Positions 17,199 to 25,453 of a DNA stretch of 64,000 nt are shown here, one piece after another (position 1 is the first letter of the stretch; every line of letters starts with the position of its first letter). The stretch spans positions 41,949 to 105,948 of the forward strand of contig NZ_JACXZA010000011.1 in NCBI RefSeq assembly GCF_014779765.1, given 5' to 3'. Both the position numbers and the translations under genes were made by a program. The notes beneath the pieces are model-generated. The model saw nothing but the letters and a program-made list of their open reading frames with translations, was not told the origin of the DNA and did no database searches. Source of the stretch: Paenibacillus terricola. GTDB taxonomy: Bacteria; Bacillota; Bacilli; Paenibacillales; Paenibacillaceae.

Positions 17199-17753
17199 TC
17201 ATTTAACTACATAATCATATTCATGGGGAACAAACGCTTCACCGAATTTTTTTCTCAGCAGTATTTGATTTTCTGTTGCCTGTTCATAATTAGACCCCGT
17301 AGCAATGAAGGCCGGATTCTTATCTTTAAGCTCTATCCAGGTAGTAGATGGCCAGATATTGATATTTTCAAATTTATCATCAAACCATATTAGACCGTAT
17401 TGTTTAATATTGTGTGGTGGTGAAGGGTCTAGATAAAATAATGAACCCATATTTATGTCTTTATTTCTTTGAGTTATAAATAAAGTGACGTTTTGATCTT
17501 TTGTAAAGTCATAGGCATCTATTGTAAAAGTCCCAATAAATTTATTTTGGCGAAATAGTGGTTTATATAGTTTACCATTAACCTTAATTGAGGTGCTTTT
17601 CGCGGATGAAGAATCGTTAAGGGTGAAAACGACGGCAGTGCGTTCTACGTTAACCTTTTCCGAAAAATTATAGTTATATAAAAACAAACCAGCACCTATT
17701 AGCACAACAACCAGTACAGATGAGATTAAGATTATAGCTTTTTTTAATGTCAT
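17199..17753 (-). CDS. Membrane-anchored hypothetical protein (184 aa)
   Basis: The product begins MTLKKAIILISSVLVVVLIG, a single N-terminal membrane anchor, followed by an extracytoplasmic domain of about 155 residues rich in beta-prone stretches (KSTSIKVNGKLYKPLF, YGLIWFDDKFENI). GGAGGGG precedes the ATG. No family is recognised. The gene lies in the AT-rich island, downstream of and parallel to a nonsense-disrupted gene from which it is separated by a strong terminator. Confidence 0.7.
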   Translation of the reverse strand: MTLKKAIILISSVLVVVLIGAGLFLYNYNFSEKVNVERTAVVFTLNDSSSAKSTSIKVNGKLYKPLFRQNKFIGTFTIDAYDFTKDQNVTLFITQRNKDINMGSLFYLDPSPPHNIKQYGLIWFDDKFENINIWPSTTWIELKDKNPAFIATGSNYEQATENQILLRKKFGEAFVPHEYDYVVK

Positions 17754-17776
17754 AATTCCCCTCCAAAACTTAAAAT

Positions 17777-17819
17777 AGTTGGGATTTACGTCAAAAACGA
17801 TTTGACGTAAATCCCAACT
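17777..17819. terminator. Strong 19-bp hairpin between island genes
   Basis: Perfect arms 17777-17795 and 17801-17819 with a 5-nt loop. On the minus strand it lies 17 nt past the stop of the disrupted gene, with a T-containing tail. Confidence 0.8.
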
Positions 17820-17836
17820 TCAAATAATTAAAAAAT

Positions 17837-18823
17837 TTAGTACACAAAAGCCATGCCATTAGGTTGAAGAGGCTTAATAGTTTCAACGACTTTACCATCA
17901 ACACCCCTGAGATCTACTTCAGTTATAAAAGAATATCCAGTAGGACCGGCCAGATAGTAATCTATTGCTTTAGAACCATCTCTATGATACAGGGCAGTAA
18001 AACTAAATGGCTGCGATGGTCCCTGATCTATATGTGCACCAATTGTAGCACCAGTTGTTGAACTATAGCTAAACGTAGGAACAGAAAGTGCACTGGAGCC
18101 ACTAACTGTACTAGTAACAAGCGCTAAGCTTTGATAAGCATCAGACTTACTAGCATTTTTAACAAACATAAAATCTACTGATTCGTACCAATTCCAAATA
18201 TAAGCGCCCGTAATATTTTTGATTGTAGTTGTTTTACTAAAGTTCGAATCAGAAATAAAGTCCTTTACCGCGTCATATATAGTTATGGCAGCACCTACAT
18301 AAGCATTAAATGAACCAAGAGTAGATTTCGCTTGTGCTACAAAGAAATTGGAGACACCAGCTGTCAACGTATTTGAGTTTAAAAGAGTCGTTGCCCCCGT
18401 GTTCTTGAGTGAAGAGCTTAGGGAATTGGATTCTGCCGTTACGTGTTCAACTTCATATGTAACCCCATTTTTGACCCAGTTAGCCCGGTAACTAGACTAA
18501 TGAATATTTGAGTCCGCTGGTATAGCAACTAGGGGTTGTATTTGCGAGCCGTTTGCTCCTAATGAATTTTTTTGTGAAATTAAAACTTGTGCTTCCGTTG
18601 GTGTTAAGAAATCTACCCCTAAAGATTCTAGTTCCTTCTCTAGTTTATCATATTCTACCTCGTATCCATCCTTATGCTCACCTAGTAGATTCGCTCTTTC
18701 TTGATAAATCTTGTTAATCTGCGCTTCGACATCGTTGTTATTGTTGCTCGCGGCGCTAACAACACCAGTTGATCCAAGCAGTACAACACTTGTCAGTGCT
18801 ATTGCGGCAATTTTTCGGTACAT
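17837..18823 (-). pseudogene. Secreted hypothetical protein interrupted by an in-frame TAG
   Basis: Two reading frames, 18823-18497 and 18496-17837, lie in the same frame (their stops are exactly 660 nt apart) and are split only by a TAG at 18497-18499. The first part has a signal peptide (MYRKIAAIALTSVVLLGSTG, then VVSAA), a Glu/Lys-rich helix and LTPTEAQVLISQ. Reading continues after TAG with SSYRANWVKNGVTYEVEH and a mixed alpha/beta region (IYDAVKDFI). The second part has no ribosome-binding site of its own. A Trp TGG to TAG change is the simplest origin. The whole would be 328 codons. The ATG at 18823 lies 9 nt after GGGGG. Function unknown. Confidence 0.75.
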
Positions 18824-18881
18824 TATCATATTCCCCCTGAAAGTTGGTTTACCAAAAATATTATCCTTTTGGTGGATATTA

Positions 18882-20079
18882 ATGAAAAACGCACTTGTGG
18901 TCATAATATTAATGAGCTTAATAAGTTTGCTGGGATGCTCGGAGCATAAGGGTTTTAACCCTATTCAGGGTAGAACTGAGCAGCAGCAAAATGACACGAG
19001 TTCAACTGCAGCACCAATGGATATAGCTCAATCCCAGTCCATCTCATCAACATCCCCAGAATTGGATTCGTGGATGGGTGATTATATTTTCACAGAGGAT
19101 ATTACTTCGCAGGAATATGGAAGATTCTACGAGGTCTATATTTCAAAAGAAAATGATGGTTATCATGCAGAGGTGACGATGGATGATTCTGATGCTGGCG
19201 AGTATAGTACGCTGTTGGCTCAAGTTAAGGGAGACACGAATCGTATCAACCTCCTGTTCAGTGGCTATTCACCGGATGAGACGAATACGAATACGTCATA
19301 TCAACCAGGTGATCAATTAATGAGTCTGACAACAACGAACACAGGGGTTATCACATACTGGGGCAAAATGATGCCCATCAACGATATGAACAAAGTGGAT
19401 GGCACTTATTTTAAAATGCGAGAGAAGAGTGAAGGATATGCTGGACATTGGTATACGTCAACACCGTCTGCAGGAGGAAATAGTACAACGATAGAGGTAG
19501 CGAAGTTAACCGAATCGTCTATAAGTTTTTCGTTATATAGCTCGGACATATAGTTATGATGGTACAAATATCAAGTTAGAGAATAATGTTGCCCACTTTA
19601 TTGATAGTAGTGACGATAATGAAACGATTGGTTCAGTAGAGCTTAGAGATAATCGGATATTCGTCCATATAGAGAAAACCAATATCCCCATTCTGGATAC
19701 AGGAACAACTGTCTTTAATTACAAGGTTGGTGAGTTTGCAGCCATACACCTTTCTCCTATGAATGGGGCTGCAGGGGTTGATTTAGGGGAAGGAATTGAA
19801 ATTGATTTTGGCAGAAGAATAACGCCAACTACTAATAGTTTCGATACCCTGCTAGTTACAGCCAATACGCCAATTGGATCGGACGATGGTTATGTAGGAA
19901 TGACAGCGGAAAAAAAGGGGAATAGGATCAGATACTTTCCTAATTATGATCTCATGAATACATTAGATGAAGTTATTGAGTCAGGACAGAAGTATCAACT
20001 CATTATCGGAGATGGTGAGTTTAGAGATGATATAGGAAATATCAATCGTGGATTTACTCTTGAATTTATCACGAAATAA
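18882..20079 (+). pseudogene. Lipoprotein with C-terminal Ig-like domain, frameshifted
   Basis: The first frame starts at 18882 (MKNALVVIILMSLISLLGCS, a lipobox) and runs to a TAG at 19551-19553. The coding sense continues in another frame from about 19540 (TYSYDGTNIKLENNVAHFID) to 20079. Removing one G near 19543 joins them smoothly. The C-terminal part (VDLGEGIEIDFGRRI ... LIIGDGEFRDDIGN) resembles SbsA-type bacterial Ig-like domains. A sequencing error is an alternative, but the neighbouring gene is also disrupted, which fits decay of the island. Confidence 0.75.
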
Positions 20080-20092
20080 TGACGCAAGTCAC

Positions 20093-20170
20093 TCCGGCGA
20101 ATTGAGGTTATACACATCCATGTTTCGCTTCTGCCATGCTAATTCACTACCGCAAGAGGTAGTGAATTTT
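20093..20170 (+). repeat. ssrA-end-like repeat B with terminator-like hairpin
   Basis: A degenerate copy: TCCGGCGAATTGAGGTTATA, then CACATCCATGTTTCGCTTCT, then GCCATGCTAATTCACTACC. Hairpin arms are 20141-20151 and 20158-20168, with loop GCAAGA. Confidence 0.6.
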
Positions 20171-20278
20171 ACTTTTTCCACAGAATCGCTCTGCACATAA
20201 AGAGTAGCAGCATCGCATCGAAGGAATCCTAGGCATAAGGATTTTTTCTGATCGAGGAGCCTTGGGAGGCCTTGGACG

Positions 20279-20698
20279 ATGATGATCAACGTGCTTAATG
20301 TGGATGGTCAAGAACTAACCCCATGTGTGCTTGACCGGGCTTGGAGGGAAGTTAACCGAGCACGCGCCATTTGGATAGACGAGCAGACCATCCAATTGCT
20401 ATACAATCCATTCTTATTTCGTGACTATCGTAAGGCTGCACTGAAACGGGATCATTACAACTGTTTGTGGTGTGGTCGCTCCGGGACGACGGTTGATCAT
20501 ATTATCCCCTCAAGCAAAGGCGGCTCAGATCTGCCCCACAACTTATTCGCTGCTTGCATGGAGTGCAATACGAAGCGGGGAAGTCGTTCGGCGTTCTCTT
20601 ATTTCAGGGAAAAGATATTTTCTGCGCCAAACAGAATGAAATTATTATATCGTATCCTGAAAGCCAATTATCACCATCTAATGAACGGATACAAGTGA
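20279..20698 (+). CDS. HNH endonuclease family protein
   Basis: This 139-aa protein has a C-terminal HNH nuclease fold with zinc-binding CxxC pairs (CLWC and CMEC) around the catalytic DHIIPSSKGG and N-terminal to CNTKRGS. The N-terminal 55 residues are not recognised. Two ATGs lie at 20279 and 20282; GGGAGG sits upstream. The stop codon is only 7 nt before the second ssrA 3' end, so the nuclease gene is packed directly against the putative attachment site. The family includes homing, phage and restriction nucleases; the exact role is open. Confidence 0.85.
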   Translation: MMINVLNVDGQELTPCVLDRAWREVNRARAIWIDEQTIQLLYNPFLFRDYRKAALKRDHYNCLWCGRSGTTVDHIIPSSKGGSDLPHNLFAACMECNTKRGSRSAFSYFREKIFSAPNRMKLLYRILKANYHHLMNGYK

Positions 20699-20704
20699 TC
20701 GTTA

Positions 20705-20820
20705 GACATCAAATCCGTGATTACACCTGTAGATGCCTGTATGGCGTTATCTTGGACAGGGGTTCAACTCCCCTCGCCTCCACCATGTAAAACCACTACC
20801 GCATGAGGTAGTGGTTTTTG
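20705..20820 (+). repeat. Degenerate second ssrA 3' end (putative attR)
   Basis: It is aligned with 15712-15832: about ten substitutions and one deletion, but the T-arm (GACAGGGGTTCAACTCCCC), CGCCTCCACCA and the terminator (from 20787) are kept. It lacks the 5' two-thirds of tmRNA and so cannot be a functional gene. Confidence 0.85.
20787..20819 (+). terminator. Terminator attached to the second ssrA 3' end
   Basis: Same stem and GCATGA loop as the ssrA terminator, followed by TTTTT. Confidence 0.8.
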
Positions 20821-20924
20821 CTTTTTCTCGAAACTGCCATTCTAGTTCAAACCCTCCACTAATACACCATCCTGCAACTCATTTGTTATAGTTACCTCCT
20901 AAAGTAGTTAGGGGGTTGAACATC

Positions 20925-21644
20925 ATGGTTTTAAGCGTTAAAAACTTATCCGTGACCTATGCCGAGAATGTGGCAGTCGAACGGATCAGTATTCAATTAG
21001 AGGCGGGGCAAGCGATAGGATTGCTAGGTGCAAACGGGGCAGGAAAGTCTTCCACAATTGCTGCAGTGCTAGGCATTGAAACAAGTACCTATGATGAGCT
21101 TGTTATCGTCGGCAAATCGCCGTTTCGCGACCGGAAGGAAGTATTTGAACAAGTCGGGGTACAGTTTCAAGAAACCCGGTTTCAAGATAAATTAACGGTT
21201 TCTGATGCATGTAAGCAGTGGCAAGCACTTTATAAAAAAACGGCTGACGTGCCCGCTTTGTTACAAACCTTTGGGCTTGCAGGTAAGGAAAAGCAGCTTG
21301 TTAAGCTGCTTTCCGGCGGAGAGCGTCAGCGTCTCGCGGTACTCCTTGCTTTAATTCCTGATCCGAAGCTTGTGTTTCTGGATGAACTGACCACAGGACT
21401 GGATACGAAGGCTCGCCGTATGCTGTGGAAGCAGCTGTTAGCTATGAAAGAGGATGGATTGGCGATTGTATTAACATCGCATTACATGGATGAAATAGAA
21501 GCGTTATGCGATAAAATCTTGATTTTGCGTAAAGGTCAAACTGTCTTTCATGGAACAATTCAGGAAGTGTTAATCGCTAGCGGTAAAGCAACGCTTGAAG
21601 ACGCTTATTTACATTTTGCAGGCGAGGAGGAACAATGGGGATGA
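20925..21644 (+). CDS. ABC transporter ATP-binding protein
   Basis: This 239-aa ATPase has Walker A (GANGAGKSS), the signature LSGGERQR, Walker B (LVFLDELTTGLD) and the H-loop LTSHYMDE. It belongs to the CcmA/drug-export group that works with an ABC-2 permease, here the next gene, with a 10-nt overlap. ATG at 20925 follows GGGGG by 9 nt; a TTG at 20916 is less likely. A MerR-type gene completes the operon. Substrate unknown; antibiotic or lipid export is typical. Confidence 0.92.
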   Translation: MVLSVKNLSVTYAENVAVERISIQLEAGQAIGLLGANGAGKSSTIAAVLGIETSTYDELVIVGKSPFRDRKEVFEQVGVQFQETRFQDKLTVSDACKQWQALYKKTADVPALLQTFGLAGKEKQLVKLLSGGERQRLAVLLALIPDPKLVFLDELTTGLDTKARRMLWKQLLAMKEDGLAIVLTSHYMDEIEALCDKILILRKGQTVFHGTIQEVLIASGKATLEDAYLHFAGEEEQWG

Positions 21645-22381
21645 ATACAATGACTGCGCTCTTAAAAATTGAAGGCAAGCTAGTGTGGAAAGGTATTGAT
21701 ATTTTAATTTTTGGCATTTGTTTTCCGATTATATTAGCTGCCTTGTATGGTTACTTGCTCAGTAGGGATGCATCGGCAGGTTCGTCTAACTTTGAATTAT
21801 CTTACGCAGCCGTCATAACGATTGGTGTGCTTGCAACTGGTGTAATGGGTCTGCCGCTGACGATTGCTGATTATCGTCACCGAGGCATCCTTAAACGATT
21901 TCAAGTGACGCCGGTATCGCCGTTACAGATTCTGGTTGCGCAAGGATTAATTCAGCTTTCTTCAGCGCTTGTTTCTTTTATAGGCGTTACCCTTGTCTAC
22001 ATTTTGTTATTTGATTATCGATTAGCAGGCTCCTGGTTTGTGTTTTTGAGTGTTTATGCCTTTGTTATTGTTGCCATGTACAGTATCGGCGTTTTCATTG
22101 GAAGTGTCGTGCCCGATCAAAAGTCAGCAAATATGTGGAGTTCTGTAGCGTACTTTACGATGTTATTATTCTCAGGAGCGACGATTCCGTATGAAGTGAT
22201 GCCGCGCTTCGTTCAATGGATTATGGATATACTACCCTTGTCGCATGGCATTCATTTATTAAAGGTGGCAACCACAGGTGAAACCATGACGGGTATGGCA
22301 GGGGTAGTATCTTTCTTGATATTGGGTACATGCACGGTTGTCAGCTTATTTGGCGCAATCAAATTTTTTAAGTGGAAGTAG
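21635..22381 (+). CDS. ABC-2 type transporter permease
   Basis: This 248-aa membrane protein has about six hydrophobic helices, and the LKRFQVTPVSPLQILVAQ cytoplasmic segment typical of ABC-2 export permeases (DrrB/YadH type). AGGAGG lies just upstream of the ATG at 21635. It pairs with the overlapping ATPase gene. Confidence 0.9.
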   Translation: MGMNTMTALLKIEGKLVWKGIDILIFGICFPIILAALYGYLLSRDASAGSSNFELSYAAVITIGVLATGVMGLPLTIADYRHRGILKRFQVTPVSPLQILVAQGLIQLSSALVSFIGVTLVYILLFDYRLAGSWFVFLSVYAFVIVAMYSIGVFIGSVVPDQKSANMWSSVAYFTMLLFSGATIPYEVMPRFVQWIMDILPLSHGIHLLKVATTGETMTGMAGVVSFLILGTCTVVSLFGAIKFFKWK

Positions 22382-22390
22382 GAGTGTGGG

Positions 22391-23146
22391 ATGTACCGAA
22401 CAAAAGAAATCGCTGCATTAGCTGGGGTGCATCCCAATACGGTACGGATTTACGAAGAGTGGAGATACATTTCATCTGTTCCGAGAGGCGAGAACGGCTA
22501 CCGCCTATATTCTGACTTGCATTTGTTTCAGCTTAGTATAGCTAGAATCGCTTTTCGTTGTGAAATTGTTCAGGGACGCATCCGGGCAAAAGCAAGGGCC
22601 ATTATAGAGGCCAGTGGTAAAGAGGAATTTAATCAAGCGCTAGAACTTGCGCAAGATTATTTATCCCATCTAGAAATACAATATGCTCGGGCATTGGAAG
22701 CGATTGAACTTTCGGAGCTGTGGATGAGTGAGGAACATTCTATTTTTAATGAAACATATACACAAACATATACACGAAGTGAGGTTGCACAGATTCTAGA
22801 TCTCACACCTGAAGCCATTCGAAATTGGGAACGAAATGGATTGCTGACGGTACCAAGACTTCCTAATGGATCTCGCTCTTATACCGAGAATGAAATAAGG
22901 CAATTGAAAATAATCCGCACGCTAAGAGCGGCCCACTATTCGATAAGTGCCATCCTTCGCTTGATGAATAAAGCAGCGACGATGAGGGGAACGACCGCGA
23001 TAATTAAGAAAGTGCTCGAAACACCTGAAGATCATGAGGATATCGGTTCAGTAACCGATCGTTTAACCTATTCATTAGAACAAGCGATTGAGTCTGCGAA
23101 GGAAATTGTAGAGCTGCTAGAAGAGAAATTGCGCTCAAATGTATAA
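22391..23146 (+). CDS. Double-headed MerR-family regulator
   Basis: This 251-aa protein carries two MerR-type winged helix domains in one chain. The first spans residues 1-70 (YRTKEIAALAGVHPNTVRIY, GYRLYSD) and the second about 125-190 (YTRSEVAQILDLTPEAIRNW, GSRSYTENE). Ordinary MerR proteins have one such domain and dimerise. The region between (70-120) and the C-terminus (200-251) look helical. It starts 9 nt after the permease stop, so it is co-transcribed with the ABC exporter and probably regulates it. Confidence 0.85.
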   Translation: MYRTKEIAALAGVHPNTVRIYEEWRYISSVPRGENGYRLYSDLHLFQLSIARIAFRCEIVQGRIRAKARAIIEASGKEEFNQALELAQDYLSHLEIQYARALEAIELSELWMSEEHSIFNETYTQTYTRSEVAQILDLTPEAIRNWERNGLLTVPRLPNGSRSYTENEIRQLKIIRTLRAAHYSISAILRLMNKAATMRGTTAIIKKVLETPEDHEDIGSVTDRLTYSLEQAIESAKEIVELLEEKLRSNV

Positions 23147-23161
23147 TGAAGTTGGAACGAA

Positions 23162-23243
23162 TCTCGGCGAATTGTGGTTTTGCACAGCCACGCTTCGCTT
23201 CCACCATGTAAACCCCGACCACATGAGGTCGGGGTTTCTGCTT
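23162..23243 (+). repeat. ssrA-end-like repeat C with terminator
   Basis: CTCGGCGAATTGTGGTTTTG, then CACAGCCACGCTTCGC, then TTCCACCATGTAAACCCC. Hairpin arms are 23210-23220 and 23227-23237, loop ACATGA. It closes the ABC/MerR block. Confidence 0.7.
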
Positions 23244-23266
23244 TCATCGACGTTGTACTCTCGTTA

Positions 23267-24238
23267 TTATTCATATTCCATAGCAGAATCAACAGGTTCA
23301 TCAGACGCGATGTCGATAACGGCTTGATATAAATTCGGCGGATACTCGGCGATTCTGTGGCATAAATACAAATACCACTCGTGGCCATAAGTCAGATAGA
23401 TGCGAACGGGATAACCTGCTTTCCTCAGCTTGCTGCTCAAATCCGGCCGAATCCCGTATAACATTTCGAATTCTACCCCCGGCTTTAGCGCCCATCCCCG
23501 ATTGATCACCTCATCTACGATGCGCTCATCATGGGTGGCAATTGATACGCGATGCCCTTTATCGATCGATTGCTCCAAGAGATGTAAATAGCGTTCATTG
23601 AGAGCGTCTGAACGTGAAATCGCCAGATGTTTCGGCTCTTGATATGCCCCTTTCACAAGGCGCAGACGTCTAGGATCAGCCTGCAAGTCATTCATGTACT
23701 GAGCTGTGAGGTGCAGCTGCGCTTGCAATGTGATGCCAATATTCGGATAGATGGCTGCCGCACGTTCATAGATCGCAAGAATCGCTTCCGTTTTGGCGGA
23801 TTCCTCCATGCTAATAAATAATTCTATTTCAGTTTGCTGGGTCTGGTCCGCCAAGGTCGCCAAATGCTTGAACGCTAATGCGTCGTCTACCGATAAACCG
23901 ATGTGGGAAAGGTCAAACGACACGCGAGCGGCCATTCCGCGATCAGTCAGATTCTTAATAAGCTGCTTCATTTCTAGTGCCGCCGCTTCACAAGACTGGA
24001 CATCTGTCGCGTTCTCTCCAATGTACTCTAAAGAAACCGCATATCCCTTATTAATCAGCCTGAGCCCGGCTTCCAGACCGGCAGTTCTATCCTCTCCCGT
24101 CACATACTTAGCTGCAGCACGTTGCAGCATATGGTAGATGGATGGCGTCTGCTCGACATAAGCTTTCAAATCCCCTCGCCGAGCAATGGATTTCATTGTT
24201 TCTGTAAATTGCTTTTCTAAATCAACTTTTGTCACCAT
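23267..24238 (-). CDS. putB: Proline dehydrogenase
   Basis: This 323-aa FAD enzyme oxidises proline to pyrroline-5-carboxylate. Family motifs are present: the barrel strands RLVKGAYQEPKHL, ISIATHDE-type (VSIATHDERIVDEV) and FEMLYGIRPDL, and the substrate-binding end YLTYGHEWYLYLCHRIAE with paired arginines. Length matches monofunctional Bacillus-type enzymes rather than PutA. The ATG at 24238 follows AGGAGG by 8 nt; a longer frame adds an unlikely N-terminus. An AraC-type regulator lies 78 nt upstream in the same direction. A dehydrogenase partner for pyrroline-5-carboxylate is not nearby. Confidence 0.92.
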   Translation of the reverse strand: MVTKVDLEKQFTETMKSIARRGDLKAYVEQTPSIYHMLQRAAAKYVTGEDRTAGLEAGLRLINKGYAVSLEYIGENATDVQSCEAAALEMKQLIKNLTDRGMAARVSFDLSHIGLSVDDALAFKHLATLADQTQQTEIELFISMEESAKTEAILAIYERAAAIYPNIGITLQAQLHLTAQYMNDLQADPRRLRLVKGAYQEPKHLAISRSDALNERYLHLLEQSIDKGHRVSIATHDERIVDEVINRGWALKPGVEFEMLYGIRPDLSSKLRKAGYPVRIYLTYGHEWYLYLCHRIAEYPPNLYQAVIDIASDEPVDSAMEYE

Positions 24239-24316
24239 ATACTGTTCCTCCTCTTGTTGTCTGATTTCAGTGTACAATCGAGACCAACGAAGAGGATTGT
24301 ATAAAATTGCTCTTTT

Positions 24317-25123
24317 CTAAATCGATATCGCGTAAGTTTGAGGCGTCGCACCTACTATTCGGGCAAAAGCTTTCGTAAAATGACTTTGATCATAAAAACC
24401 TGTGTTAACGGCTATTTCGGCGATAGGCCGCCGTTTCTTCAGTTCTATCTTGGCATGATTAATGCGCAGCAGATTCTGATACGCATGAGGAGGCAAATGC
24501 GTACTTTTCTTAAACAATCGAATGAGATGATAACGGCTGGCGCCGATCTCTTGCTCCAACGTTTCAAGCGTGATCCGATCCTTGTAGTGCGCATGAATAT
24601 ATTCCTTGACTCGTTTGACGTACTTCTGCTCCAGCGCTCCGTACGGTTCGTGCACAAGGTCGGATTCATGCTTAGCGATGAGCATGTGCGCAAGTTCGAT
24701 TAACGAAGTTTCAATCTCCAGAGAAGATTCATTACAGACAAGGGTTTCCATGGTTCGATTGAATAGTTTCCTGCATGCTTTGTTCTTCCCGTCCTCTAGT
24801 AAAAACGGAAATTGAAGTCTATTGATATGAGGCAGTTCGATTTGTTCGAACCATTCCGGTTTAATGAACAACATTTTGTATTTCCAGTCGGCATTCTCAG
24901 CAGGCTGACAAGCATGGAGCATGTGCGGAGGAAAGTTGATCATTCTTCCCGATTCCACACGCCATAACAAGCCTTCGCACCACGCTTGCGTTTCGCCTTC
25001 ATCTATTAATCCGATTGAGTGTTCCTCATGAAAATGTTTCTGATAAGCTAAGTCGCTTTTCCGACATCGTTTTGCTTCCAAGAAAGGCAATGCCTCGTCT
25101 CGATAAAATGTTACATCAGCCAT
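24317..25123 (-). CDS. AraC-family transcriptional regulator
   Basis: This 268-aa regulator has an N-terminal cupin effector-binding domain (HFHEEHSIGLIDEGE, WRVESGRMINFPPHMLHAC) and a C-terminal double helix-turn-helix (LEQEIGASRYHLIRLFKKS, IAEIAVNTGFYDQSHFTKAF). The ATG at 25123 is chosen because GGAGG lies 11 nt upstream. It precedes putB on the same strand and diverges from the dehydratase operon across a 330-nt gap, so either could be its target. Confidence 0.9.
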   Translation of the reverse strand: MADVTFYRDEALPFLEAKRCRKSDLAYQKHFHEEHSIGLIDEGETQAWCEGLLWRVESGRMINFPPHMLHACQPAENADWKYKMLFIKPEWFEQIELPHINRLQFPFLLEDGKNKACRKLFNRTMETLVCNESSLEIETSLIELAHMLIAKHESDLVHEPYGALEQKYVKRVKEYIHAHYKDRITLETLEQEIGASRYHLIRLFKKSTHLPPHAYQNLLRINHAKIELKKRRPIAEIAVNTGFYDQSHFTKAFARIVGATPQTYAISI

Positions 25124-25453
25124 GTATGTGTGATCCTCCAATGTGAATGAACAGATTCATTTTATCATAGGCACTTTAGGCAGAGTCGGAACAAATAACT
25201 ACCAGCGTTGATGCCGTATGCCCGACGGTAACACAATAGCACATAAACGAAGGATGCGCTTATACTCCGAACCTGCCGGAATTTTGCAGTCTTAGGAAAC
25301 GATTTTGGAGCAAAACTGCCTAAGTCTTAAAACTACTATTTATCAGCTACGACACGTAGGGGCGGATAAGTGATATAATTTTATTACTGCTTACTAGTAA
25401 GATAATTGCAGAAGATGGCGTTGAAAATCTGACAACAAAGGAGCCAATGATAA
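25124..25453. other. Divergent regulatory gap between araC-type gene and dehydratase operon
   Basis: I see no ORF of substance. Promoters for both directions must lie here. Confidence 0.4.
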
